This document shows, piece after piece, positions 27,643 to 35,596 of a stretch of DNA of 64,000 nt. The stretch spans positions 48,571 through 112,570 of the forward strand of contig JAJYVU010000006.1 in the NCBI GenBank assembly GCA_021791875.1, read 5' to 3'. Below the pieces are notes generated by a model. The model did no database searches and was not told where the DNA came from. It saw only the letters and a list, made by a program, of their open reading frames with translations. Position numbers and translations under genes: made by a program. This stretch comes from Acidobacteriota bacterium (lineage in GTDB: Bacteria > Acidobacteriota > Terriglobia > Terriglobales > Acidobacteriaceae). The first letter of the stretch is position 1. Each line of letters opens with the position of its first letter.

Positions 27643-28296
27643 ATGATCGCCCCACGCTCCATATCCGCCCGCGATATCGCCGCCCTCCAGGACGCCTGCA
27701 CCCGTCGCTGGCACCAGGCCGAAGGCCTCGTCGTCTCGGAAGAAAATCCCTGGCTCCGCACCGTCGCCGAGCAGCACGCCGCTAATTTCGAACTCTGGCA
27801 CACCGAGGATCAGGCCCGCCTGCCCAACGCCACAGACGCCCAGATTACCGCCGTCAAGCGCGCCATCGACCGCATCAACCAGCGCCGCAACGACCTCGCC
27901 GAATCCTGTGACCTCCTCCTGCTCCAGGCGCTCGCCGCCCAGAATCTTCCCGCCGGCAACGCGCCGCTGCACTCTGAGAGCCCCGGCCTCATGATCGACC
28001 GGCTCTCCATCCTCTCGCTCAAAATCTTCCACACCGCCGAGCAAATCGAACGTACAGACGCCCCCGCCGGCCACGTCGAACGCAACCGCGAACGCCTCGC
28101 TATCCTCAAAGAGCAGCAGGACGACCTCATCGGCGCGTTTGACCGCGTCTGGGCCGCCGTCCTGGCCGGAACCCTTCGCTTCAAGCTCTATCGCCAGCTC
28201 AAAATGTACAACGATCCAGACCTCAATCCCGCCATCTATCGCGCAAATCGCCTCAAAACAAAGAACACCATCCGCGGGGGCAGCCACGAACCGTGA
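27643..28296 (+). CDS. DUF4254 protein
   Basis: A 217-residue, mainly helical soluble protein matching the DUF4254 pattern: an N-terminal NFELWHTEDQAR, then AIDRINQRRNDLAE and a central SPGLMIDRLSILSLKIFHT. AAAGGG sits only two bases before the ATG, a tight spacing. DUF4254 genes are often found near LPS heptose or glycosyltransferase genes, but none is adjacent here, so the function is unknown. The next gene on the same strand is 113 bases downstream. Confidence 0.82.
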   Translation: MIAPRSISARDIAALQDACTRRWHQAEGLVVSEENPWLRTVAEQHAANFELWHTEDQARLPNATDAQITAVKRAIDRINQRRNDLAESCDLLLLQALAAQNLPAGNAPLHSESPGLMIDRLSILSLKIFHTAEQIERTDAPAGHVERNRERLAILKEQQDDLIGAFDRVWAAVLAGTLRFKLYRQLKMYNDPDLNPAIYRANRLKTKNTIRGGSHEP

Positions 28297-28409
28297 CCCT
28301 CATCACCGTGACCTCCACCGCGTCGCGTAGTATAACTACTGGTTAAGTTGAGGCAATCAAACCATTCGATCTTGATCTGCCATCACAGGTGACTGCAACG
28401 GGAGCCGAC

Positions 28410-28967
28410 ATGTACGACGCCCGACAAACTACAGGTGCTAAGCAAATGCCGCGTTCGATCCTAGACAAGAAGGCTGCTCCATCCTCGCATCAGGAGCAGC
28501 ATCTCAAGCATTACGAAGCCGGTTTGCGCTTCATGCAGGAAGGCAAATACGACAAGGCCCGGGCCGAGTTCGAAAAACTTCTGCCTGATGGCCCCCCGGA
28601 AATTCGCGACCGCGCTGCGCTTCATCTGGCTGCTTGCCGGCGCCAGACCCAGCACGTCGAACTCCGCTTCGCTACCGTCGAAGAACGCTACGACTTCGCC
28701 GTACTGCTGCTCAACGACGGCAATTACGAAGACGCCCGCGAGCACCTCGAAATCATCCTCTCCGAAAGAGAGGACGCCGACTTCGCCCACTATGGCTTCG
28801 CCGTCCTCAACAGCGTCACCGGCCAGGCCGAGGAATGCCTCCAGCATCTCGCGCGTGCCATCGATCTGAACCCCCTCAACCGCCTCCAGGCGCGACGCGA
28901 CACCGACTTTACTGACATGGCAGACGACCCGCGCTTCACCGAACTGCTTTATCCGGAGATTTACTGA
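28410..28967 (+). CDS. small TPR-repeat protein
   Basis: A 185-residue soluble protein with two or three TPR-like helix pairs: YEAGLRFMQEGKYDKARAEF, YDFAVLLLNDGNYEDAREHL and LNSVTGQAEECLQHLARAI. GGAG six bases upstream favours the ATG at 28410 over the GTG at 28389 and the ATG at 28446. Its stop TGA at 28965-28967 overlaps the inferred CTG start of yvcK, and its last codons carry the GGAG that would serve as the yvcK Shine-Dalgarno. I infer an adaptor role. No partner is identified. Confidence 0.85.
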   Translation: MYDARQTTGAKQMPRSILDKKAAPSSHQEQHLKHYEAGLRFMQEGKYDKARAEFEKLLPDGPPEIRDRAALHLAACRRQTQHVELRFATVEERYDFAVLLLNDGNYEDAREHLEIILSEREDADFAHYGFAVLNSVTGQAEECLQHLARAIDLNPLNRLQARRDTDFTDMADDPRFTELLYPEIY

Positions 28968-30067
28968 CGACCCGCGCACGTACCGCATCGATCGCAGATG
29001 AGCCCAACGCTCTCACCTCATCAGAAGGCGTAGACCTCCCTCTGGCAGTCCAATCCGCTGCCCGGCGCGTAGTCGCCATCGGCGGAGGCACCGGCCTTTC
29101 AGCCCTCCTGCGAGGCCTCAAGCATCACGTCATCCCCTTCGCCGGGGCAAGCTCCTTCGTCGAGGCGGAAACCGCTGTCCCCATCTGGATCAGCGACCTC
29201 GCCGCCATCGTCACCGTCACGGACGATGGCGGGTCCAGCGGCCGCCTCCGCAAAGACTTCAAAATGCTCCCACCCGGCGACCTGCGCAACTGCATGGTCG
29301 CCCTCTCGCAGGACGAGCACCTCATCTCCCGCCTCTTCCAGCACCGCTTCCGTGCCGGCGGCGAACTCGAAGGCCACAACTTCGGCAACCTCTTCCTCGC
29401 CGCACTCACTGAGATGACCGGCGACTTTCCCCAGGCCATCCGCCTCGCCGCCGAAGTCCTCGCCACTCGCGGCCACATCTACCCCGTCACTTCAGACAAC
29501 GTCACCCTCGCCGCCCGCATGGCCAACGGCTCCCTCGTCCGCGGAGAAACCAACATCACCGCCAGCCACGAGGTCATCCGTGAGCTCATGCTCGAGCCGC
29601 CCAACGTCAAGCCGCTCCCCGAAACCCTCGACGCCATCGCCAATGCAGACCTCATCACCCTCGGCCCCGGTTCACTCTTCACCAGCCTCATTACCAATCT
29701 GCTCGTCCCCGGCATCCCCGGCGCCCTTGCCCACGCCAGCGGCACCCGCGTCTACATCGTCAACCTGATGACCCAGGCCAATGAGAGCCTCCACCTCACC
29801 GCCTCCCAGCACATCGAGCGCATCTACGACCACACCCGCCAGCCCATCTTCGACTACGCGCTCATCAACACCGCGCCCATCCCTGAAGCTGCCCGGGCAC
29901 GCTACGCCGCCGAGGGCGCCGAGGTCATCGTTGCCGACATCAAGAAAATCGAGGCCATGGGCATCCGCTGCATCACCGGCGACTTCGCCGATGTTGGCGA
30001 TGTCGTCCGCCACGCCTCCAACCGCGTCGCCGACGCCCTGCTTCAAATCCCCCTCCGCGATCGCTGA
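28964..30067 (+). CDS. yvcK: YvcK-family protein (gluconeogenesis factor, CofD-like), CTG start
   Basis: A UDP-sugar-binding regulatory protein of about 367 residues, linked in Bacillus to gluconeogenic growth and cell-wall metabolism. Motifs are VVAIGGGTGLSALLRGL, VTVTDDGGSSGRLRKDF and MLPPGDLRNCMVAL. The only ATG (29264) lies after GGGTG and DDGGSSG, so it cannot be the true start. Upstream to the in-frame stop at 28913 there is no ATG, GTG or TTG. CTG at 28964 is preceded by GGAG (28955-28958, 5-base spacer) and overlaps the TPR stop as CTGA. I therefore infer a CTG start, which gives a roughly 35-residue N-terminal extension. A second CTG lies further in, near 29041. Confidence 0.87.
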   Translation: MTTRARTASIADEPNALTSSEGVDLPLAVQSAARRVVAIGGGTGLSALLRGLKHHVIPFAGASSFVEAETAVPIWISDLAAIVTVTDDGGSSGRLRKDFKMLPPGDLRNCMVALSQDEHLISRLFQHRFRAGGELEGHNFGNLFLAALTEMTGDFPQAIRLAAEVLATRGHIYPVTSDNVTLAARMANGSLVRGETNITASHEVIRELMLEPPNVKPLPETLDAIANADLITLGPGSLFTSLITNLLVPGIPGALAHASGTRVYIVNLMTQANESLHLTASQHIERIYDHTRQPIFDYALINTAPIPEAARARYAAEGAEVIVADIKKIEAMGIRCITGDFADVGDVVRHASNRVADALLQIPLRDR

Positions 30068-30157
30068 ACCCGTCAGCCGCCCGGTCGCGCTGGTAACCAT
30101 CTCCATCCGCACCATTTCTCCCTTGTGCTCGCCGCCCGCCCGCGCGTAGAAAGGTGC

Positions 30158-30865
30158 ATGCCTCTGGAACTGGAATCCCGAGTCTGCGGCTCCGTTCATG
30201 TTGTGGTCGCAAAAGGCCGCCTCGTCGCAGGACCCGAATGCCGTCAGCTCGAGGATCTCCTGCACCTCGACTCCCGCCGCCACCTCAGGCAAATCGTCCT
30301 CGACGCCTCCGGAATCCAACGCCTCGACAGCACCGGCCTCGGCCTCATCGTCCGCACCGCCGTCAGCCTCCGCCGCCGCAACGGAGATCTCCGCCTCGCC
30401 AACCCCGCCGGAAACATCGCTCAACTCTTCCGGGTAACCCGCGTCGACGGCGTTATCCACGCTTTCCCCACCCAGGAAGATGCCATTCTCTCCTTCATGC
30501 AAAACCAGCCCACGCCCGCCGCTCCCACCTGCGCTGGCTGCAGCGTCATGATCGTCGATCAGTCCCTTGACTTTGCCGCCTTCGTCGCCACCCTGCTCGC
30601 CCAGCACAGCTGCGAGGTCAAACTCGCAAGTCTCGTCTCCGACGCGAAAATCCTGCTCCGCTTCCACCCTGTCGATACGATTCTGCTCGGCTCAGGTCCC
30701 TCACCGGCCGCTACTGCCGGCATGGCTCCCATCCTGCAGGCCGTCGCGCCCAAAGCCAAAATCCTCGCCCTCGATTCCGCCTTGCACACACGCGATGCCC
30801 AGGAAGCCGCGGCAGAAATCCTCCAGTTGCTCCGCTCCCACCGCATCCTCCCCGCGCAGGCCTGA
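30158..30865 (+). CDS. STAS domain fused to a degenerate receiver domain
   Basis: A 235-residue protein. Residues 1-110 form a STAS (anti-sigma-factor antagonist-like) domain with LDASGIQRLDSTGLGLIV, where the Ser is the usual phosphorylation site. Residues 120-235 have the alternating pattern of a response-regulator receiver (SVMIVDQSLDFAAFVATLLAQ, then VDTILLGSGP), but the phospho-acceptor Asp position after the third strand is Gly. It is thus a pseudo-receiver. AAGGTG precedes the ATG at 30158. No anti-sigma kinase or phosphatase is adjacent. A second STAS protein lies at 36805. Confidence 0.8.
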   Translation: MPLELESRVCGSVHVVVAKGRLVAGPECRQLEDLLHLDSRRHLRQIVLDASGIQRLDSTGLGLIVRTAVSLRRRNGDLRLANPAGNIAQLFRVTRVDGVIHAFPTQEDAILSFMQNQPTPAAPTCAGCSVMIVDQSLDFAAFVATLLAQHSCEVKLASLVSDAKILLRFHPVDTILLGSGPSPAATAGMAPILQAVAPKAKILALDSALHTRDAQEAAAEILQLLRSHRILPAQA

Positions 30866-30871
30866 ATCCTG

Positions 30872-30985
30872 GAGCGGTTTCAGGATAACTGTACCCCGAA
30901 ATGACAACTTTCCAGTCGATGCGACCAACAGGGAGCAGCGGCCCTGACGATTCTAAAAATGGGCATAGCGATCCTGAAATCGCTC
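30872..30985. repeat. 114-bp element with terminal inverted repeats, copy B
   Basis: GAGCGGTTTCAGGAT (30872-30886) and ATCCTGAAATCGCTC (30971-30985) are 15-bp inverted repeats with one mismatch. They span the whole gap between the converging STAS and rlmN genes, and the right end touches the rlmN stop codon. Its length equals that of the element at 26261 and the tips are similar. It contains no coding frame. Confidence 0.6.
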
Positions 30986-32130
30986 TAACCCGCCGCTTCC
31001 CGCACCGTCCGCTTCAACTGCCCGCAGGCCGCATAAATATCCCGCCCCCGGGGCCGCCGGATATACGCTGGAATCCCCTTCTCCACCAGGTATTCCTGAA
31101 ACGCCGCCACATCCCCAGCCTCCGGCATCCGGTACGCCGTCCCCGGCCCCGGATTCCAAACAATCAGGTTCACCTTCAGCGGCAAATTCGCCCTCCGCAG
31201 CAGCTTCACCACTTTTTCCGCGTCCTCCTGCCGGTCATTTACGCCCCCCAGCAGCACGTACTCAAAGGTCACCCGCTCCTTCGGCCGCAGCGGCACTTTC
31301 CTCACAGCATTCAGAACCGCCGCAATATCCCACTTGCGATTGATGGGCATCACCTCGGCCCGAATCGCATCATCCGGAGCATTCAGGCTGATCGCCAGTT
31401 TCGGCCGCACCGTCTCCTCCGCGAATCGCAATATCCCCGGCACAATCCCCGAAGTCGAAACCGTCATCCGCGACGCCGGAATCCCCACTTCCTCCACCAG
31501 CAGCCGCACCGCATCCATAAATGCGTCGTAGTTCAGGAACGGCTCGCCCATTCCCATAAAGACCAGGTTGATCCGGTCCCGCCCAATCTTCACCTGCTGC
31601 CGCTTCAGCACCGCAACCACCTGCCCGGCAATCTCGCCTGCCGTCAGGTTCCGCACGATTCCCAGTTGCGCCGTCAGGCAGAACTGGCAGTTCACCGCGC
31701 ACCCAATCTGGCTCGAAACGCAAATCGTCGCCCGCTGCGCCGCATCTTCCTCTGAGCCATCCCCCGTCTCGCCGCCATCGCCGCCCGGCATCCACACCGT
31801 CTCCACCGTCTGCCCGTCCAGCCCGGCAATCAGGTAACGCTCCGTACCATCCACGCTCTCAAAGCTCTCCACAATCTCCGGCAGCCCCACCCAAAATCCT
31901 TCTCCCGCCAGTCGATCCCGCAACGCCACCGGCAGCGTCGTCACCTCGCTCAGATCGCCCACCCACTCCCGGTAAAGGGCGTGCTCCACCTGCCGAATCC
32001 GCCACCCGGGCAGTTCCAGTGCACCCAACGCTTCCATAAGTTGCTCAAAATTAAGACCAAACAGGGGGTGCGACCGCTCGCAACCGCGAGCGTCTAAAAT
32101 AGTAGTCAGGATCTTCCCGCCCGATGTCAT
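30985..32130 (-). CDS. rlmN: dual-specificity 23S rRNA/tRNA adenine-C2 methyltransferase
   Basis: Radical SAM methyltransferase that modifies A2503 of 23S rRNA and A37 of some tRNAs. The 381-residue protein has CAVNCQFC (the CxxxCxxC 4Fe-4S motif), VFMGMGEPFLNYD, TVSTSGIVPGI, LAISLNAPDD, and the catalytic Cys in YAACGQL near the C-terminus. A Gly/Glu-rich insert (GGDGGETGDGSEED) precedes CVSSQ. The ATG at 32130 follows CAGGATGGG. The longer open frame is antisense to the M16 gene and is not real. The two genes diverge with a 96-base gap. Confidence 0.92.
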   Translation of the reverse strand: MTSGGKILTTILDARGCERSHPLFGLNFEQLMEALGALELPGWRIRQVEHALYREWVGDLSEVTTLPVALRDRLAGEGFWVGLPEIVESFESVDGTERYLIAGLDGQTVETVWMPGGDGGETGDGSEEDAAQRATICVSSQIGCAVNCQFCLTAQLGIVRNLTAGEIAGQVVAVLKRQQVKIGRDRINLVFMGMGEPFLNYDAFMDAVRLLVEEVGIPASRMTVSTSGIVPGILRFAEETVRPKLAISLNAPDDAIRAEVMPINRKWDIAAVLNAVRKVPLRPKERVTFEYVLLGGVNDRQEDAEKVVKLLRRANLPLKVNLIVWNPGPGTAYRMPEAGDVAAFQEYLVEKGIPAYIRRPRGRDIYAACGQLKRTVREAAG

Positions 32131-32226
32131 CCCATCCTGAGGATAACCCACCCCTCGGGAGTCGCCGCCGCCACCTCTTTCGCGCACATCGTTCGGGCTG
32201 CAGCTCCGGGACCTGATACGAATTTT

Positions 32227-33501
32227 ATGAATCAAGAACGCGACATTCAGCGCACCACACTCCCCAACGGCCTCACCATCCTCACCGAGCGCATGGACCA
32301 CGTCCGCTCCGTCGCCATGGGCGTCTGGATCAATACCGGCTCCCGCCACGAGCTGCCCGAAGTCAATGGCATCTCCCACTTCGTCGAGCACATGGTCTTC
32401 AAGGGCACCAAACACCGCTCCGCCCAGCACATCGCTCGCGAAGTCGACGCCATCGGCGGCAACATCGACGCTTTCACCGGCAAGGAAACCATCTGCTTCA
32501 ACATCAAGGTCCTCGACGAGCACGTCCCCACCGCCGTCGACGTCCTTTCCGACATCGTCCTCAACCCCGTCTTTTCCCATGACGACATCCACCGCGAGCG
32601 CGGCGTCGTCCTTGAAGAAATCAAGATCGACGAGGACAACCCCGACTACCTCGTCCACGAAATCTTCACCCAGTCCTTCTGGAAAGGCCATCCCCTCGCC
32701 AAGCCCATCCTTGGCACCCGCGAAACCGTCAAGCGCTTCGAGCAGGACACCCTCTTCAGCTACTACGCCGACCGCTTCCTCGGCGGAAACATCACCTTCA
32801 CCGCCGCCGGCAACCTCCAGCACGACGACTTCGTCGAGCAGGTCCGTCGCCGCTTCGAGGTCCTGCCCGCCGGCAAAACCATCCACGATCAGGCCCCGCC
32901 CAAAACCCACGCCCGTATCCAGCTCCGCAACAAGAAAGCTCTCGAACAGGTCCAGCTCTGCCTCGGCGTCCCCGCTCCCCAGGTCAATCACGAGAAGCGC
33001 TACATCACGCTCCTCCTCAACAACATCCTCGGCGGCGGCATGAGCTCCCGCCTCTTCCAGACCATCCGCGAAGAACGCGGCCTCGTCTACTCCATCTACA
33101 GCGACCTCGCCCCCTACCGCGACACTGGCTCGCTCTGCGTCTACGCCGGAACCTCCGCCGCCCAGGCCATCAACGTCGTCGATCTCATCATGGCGGAATT
33201 CCGCCGCATCAAGTCCGAACCCGTCGACCCCGGCGAGCTACGCCGAGCCAAGGACCAGCTCAAGGGCAACCTCCTGCTCTCTCTCGAAAGCTCCACCGCG
33301 CGCATGTCCAACCTCGCCCGCCAAGAGATGTACTTCCACCAGTTCGCCAGCTTCGACGAAATCCTTCAGAAGGTCGAAGAGGTCACCAGCGACCAGATCA
33401 CCCAGATGGCCCAGCAACTCCTCCGCCCCGAGCTCGTCGCCGTCACCCTCCTCGGCCGACTCGAAGGCATCAAACTCTCCCGCGACCGCCTCGTCTGCTA
33501 G
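32227..33501 (+). CDS. M16-family zinc metallopeptidase
   Basis: Processing-peptidase/insulinase-type protease of 424 residues. The inverted zinc motif HFVEH (His51, Glu54, His55) and the third ligand Glu131, exactly 76 residues later, are present. The C-terminal half has the LNNILGGGMSSRLFQTIREERGLVYS segment of the substrate-binding domain. There is no signal peptide, so it is probably cytoplasmic. This is the single-gene type common in Gram-negatives and Acidobacteria. The region downstream is filled by repeats. Confidence 0.93.
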   Translation: MNQERDIQRTTLPNGLTILTERMDHVRSVAMGVWINTGSRHELPEVNGISHFVEHMVFKGTKHRSAQHIAREVDAIGGNIDAFTGKETICFNIKVLDEHVPTAVDVLSDIVLNPVFSHDDIHRERGVVLEEIKIDEDNPDYLVHEIFTQSFWKGHPLAKPILGTRETVKRFEQDTLFSYYADRFLGGNITFTAAGNLQHDDFVEQVRRRFEVLPAGKTIHDQAPPKTHARIQLRNKKALEQVQLCLGVPAPQVNHEKRYITLLLNNILGGGMSSRLFQTIREERGLVYSIYSDLAPYRDTGSLCVYAGTSAAQAINVVDLIMAEFRRIKSEPVDPGELRRAKDQLKGNLLLSLESSTARMSNLARQEMYFHQFASFDEILQKVEEVTSDQITQMAQQLLRPELVAVTLLGRLEGIKLSRDRLVC

Positions 33502-33509
33502 AAAGATGA

Positions 33510-33605
33510 GGGTGCCCCATCCAAGCCCGGTGTTTGAGTGGGACGGGAAGAATGCGGGTACCCCTCAATCTCGATTTTGAGATGTGGGAATCGGCCAAAG
33601 GCCGA
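33510..33605 (+). repeat. GGGTGCC double-hairpin repeats, copies 2 and 3 (tandem)
   Basis: The first unit GGGTGCCCCAT...GTTTGAGTGGGA spans 33510-33543. A second unit begins GGGTACCCC (33556), contains an ATCTC/GAGAT hairpin and ends TGTGGGAATCGGCC-AAA-GGCCGA (to 33605). It starts eight bases after the M16 stop. Confidence 0.7.
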
Positions 33606-33646
33606 CCCGGATCATCTCAACTTCTTCACGTATTGTCATCCCTTCG

Positions 33647-33744
33647 CATGAGCACCAAACATGAGCACCAAAGCGGGTGCCCCATACTTTCTTTCCGCGC
33701 TTTTCGGAAAGAAAGTGTGGGACCCAATCGGCGCTAAGCGCCGA
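33647..33744 (+). repeat. 13-bp tandem duplication and GGGTGCC double-hairpin repeat, copy 4
   Basis: The 13-mer CATGAGCACCAAA is duplicated in tandem from about 33647 to 33672. GGGTGCCC at 33675 then opens a repeat with a 17-bp stem (33681-33697 and 33705-33721, one G-U type pair) and a second stem TCGGCGCT/AGCGCCGA (33728-33744). Hairpin 1 is nearly identical to the copy at 10866, about 23 kb away. Confidence 0.8.
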
Positions 33745-33800
33745 CACGGCTCATCCCCCCGAATAAAATAGAGCAAAAGGACAACTCAGCAGGAACCACC

Positions 33801-33929
33801 ATGGCCGACGGCAAAGAAGAACGCGAAGAGCGCGAAAAACAACGCGAACAGGAAAAGTACAAAGACCAGTCCGACCGCATCGACCGCAGCCACCAAAGCG
33901 ACGAAAAACCCGAGCGCAACGACTCCTGA
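33801..33929 (+). CDS. small highly charged protein (42 aa)
   Basis: MADGKEEREEREKQREQEK begins a 42-residue reading frame made almost wholly of Glu, Lys, Arg, Asp, Gln and Ser, with no Cys or aromatic residue apart from one Tyr. AGGA lies eight bases before the ATG. It would be a soluble, disordered or single-helix protein. It is below usual annotation cut-offs. The opposite strand is also open here and very hydrophobic, but lacks such a ribosome site. I cannot assign a function. Confidence 0.55.
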   Translation: MADGKEEREEREKQREQEKYKDQSDRIDRSHQSDEKPERNDS

Positions 33930-34003
33930 GCCGCGCTCAGCCCTCAAGCCAATAACATCCTGAGCGGTAAGTCCATAACTCCCCCGATTGCCCCCTCCCT
34001 GCC

Positions 34004-35596
34004 TCAATACAGATGGAAGAGCACTTCGACGATCATCTTCACCGCCACCGGATGCCCATGGTACATGGCGGGCTTGAACCGGTACTGCTTCACCGCTTCA
34101 ACGGCCTTCTCATCCAGACCCATTCCAAGATGCCGCACCACTTTTATGTCCGCCGGCAGCCCCTGCTTGGTCACTATTATTTGCAAATCTACAATGCCCT
34201 GGTACTTCGCCAGTCGAGCTTTCTTCGTGTATTTCGGCTCCGGGGTAAAAATCGCAATCGGAGCCGTCACATCCTTGCCGATCGCGTAAACCTTGCCCAC
34301 GTTGCCATCAGAACCCGTCGCCTGCTCCTCGGCTCCCCGCTCCTTTTTCGCCGCAGGCTCCGCAGCTTCCGCCCCTCGCGTCCACTCTACTTTGGCTTTG
34401 CAGCCTATCTGCGGTTGAAACTTCTCACTCCCGTTCTCCGCGCAAAAGTATTCGCCCGCATCCCCAGGCCGCGTCGCGCACGTCCCCGCATGCGCCCGCG
34501 TATGGAGATCGTAGTAGGTACATGTCGCACCCGCGTACAAATGCAGCTTCGTCCCAGCCACGCTGGTAAAGCCCTCCTTCGTCTGCGCATGCACCGTCCC
34601 CGCCATCGCACTCAATGCCCCAGCCACACAGAACAGCAACACCATACTCGCGCCCGTCACCATGCCGCGAACACGCCCGCTCACCTGGAACTTCTTCTCC
34701 TTCATCCGCCTGATCCTCCTCTCCAACGCATCCGCATCGAAAATCCCCATCGCCGGCGACGCCGCCACCCGCTCCCCGCCCGTCAGCTTCTCCGCCAGCC
34801 GCAGCAGTGATGCCGCATACGAGTACGCATCCAGCACGGTCTCGCTCGCCATCTCGTCGCAAATCATCTCCCGCGTCTGCGCCAGCCGTGCCTTCACAAA
34901 CCACGTCACCGGATGGTACCCAATCACCACCCCCGCCATCTCGTACAACAGGTTCTTCCCGAAATCACCCCGCCGGATATGCGCGCACTCATGCGCCATC
35001 GCCGCCACAAAATCACCCTCCCGGCACCCGTCGAGAAATCCATCCGGCACCATCACCACCGGTTTCCAGAAGCCTGCCGTCACCGGCCCGGCCACGTGCC
35101 TTGAACGCAGAATCCGTGCACCCTCCACGCCAAACGCCCGCCGGCACCGCCCCCACGCCTGCTCCAGATCTTCGCCCAGTACGACCGGTTCTGCACTTCG
35201 CCGCAGCCTCACCACGCGCCCCACCCGCCAGCACAGCCGCACCGCAAAATACGCCACCGCCACTCCAAACAGCACCAGCAAACCCAGAATCACCGCCTCC
35301 GGAACCGCAAATCCACGCCTCGCCACCGGCGACCCCGCTGCGCCCGCCACCGCAAAACGAACCGTCGCCCCCTCCGCCAAGGGACGCGCCATCATCCCTC
35401 GCACCGCCGCCCACACCATCGGCAACCCCGGCGTCACCACCGCAGGCCCCAGCGTCATCACCCACACCACATGCTCCACCCGAGGACCAAAGCGCCTCAC
35501 CGCCCGGCTCACCAGCCAGCCGGCTCCACCAATCACGGCCACTTCCCACACCGAATTCACCACACACGACGCCACCTGCTGCTCCACGCTACTCAT
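34004..35596 (-). CDS. M56 (BlaR1/MecR1-type) peptidase with C-terminal TonB domain
   Basis: A 530-residue membrane protein. Four hydrophobic segments in the first third surround the zinc motif HECAH (202-206), with REMICDEMA as the downstream ligand region. After a helix near residue 320, a periplasmic linker leads to a TonB C-terminal-like domain (PEPKYTKKARLAKYQGIVDLQIIV, then DEKAVEAVKQYRFKPA). The BlaR1 penicillin-sensor domain is absent. It likely cleaves the BlaI-like repressor encoded upstream. Their frames overlap by eight bases. The input signal is unknown, and the TonB domain hints at an envelope ligand. Confidence 0.9.
   Translation of the reverse strand: MSSVEQQVASCVVNSVWEVAVIGGAGWLVSRAVRRFGPRVEHVVWVMTLGPAVVTPGLPMVWAAVRGMMARPLAEGATVRFAVAGAAGSPVARRGFAVPEAVILGLLVLFGVAVAYFAVRLCWRVGRVVRLRRSAEPVVLGEDLEQAWGRCRRAFGVEGARILRSRHVAGPVTAGFWKPVVMVPDGFLDGCREGDFVAAMAHECAHIRRGDFGKNLLYEMAGVVIGYHPVTWFVKARLAQTREMICDEMASETVLDAYSYAASLLRLAEKLTGGERVAASPAMGIFDADALERRIRRMKEKKFQVSGRVRGMVTGASMVLLFCVAGALSAMAGTVHAQTKEGFTSVAGTKLHLYAGATCTYYDLHTRAHAGTCATRPGDAGEYFCAENGSEKFQPQIGCKAKVEWTRGAEAAEPAAKKERGAEEQATGSDGNVGKVYAIGKDVTAPIAIFTPEPKYTKKARLAKYQGIVDLQIIVTKQGLPADIKVVRHLGMGLDEKAVEAVKQYRFKPAMYHGHPVAVKMIVEVLFHLY

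Noticed and set aside
33786..34007. Minus-strand 73-residue frame, very hydrophobic, opposite the 42-residue charged protein
   Set aside because: It is the mirror image of a charged coding strand (Glu/Lys codons read backwards give Phe/Leu) and has no ribosome site. The plus frame has AGGA.
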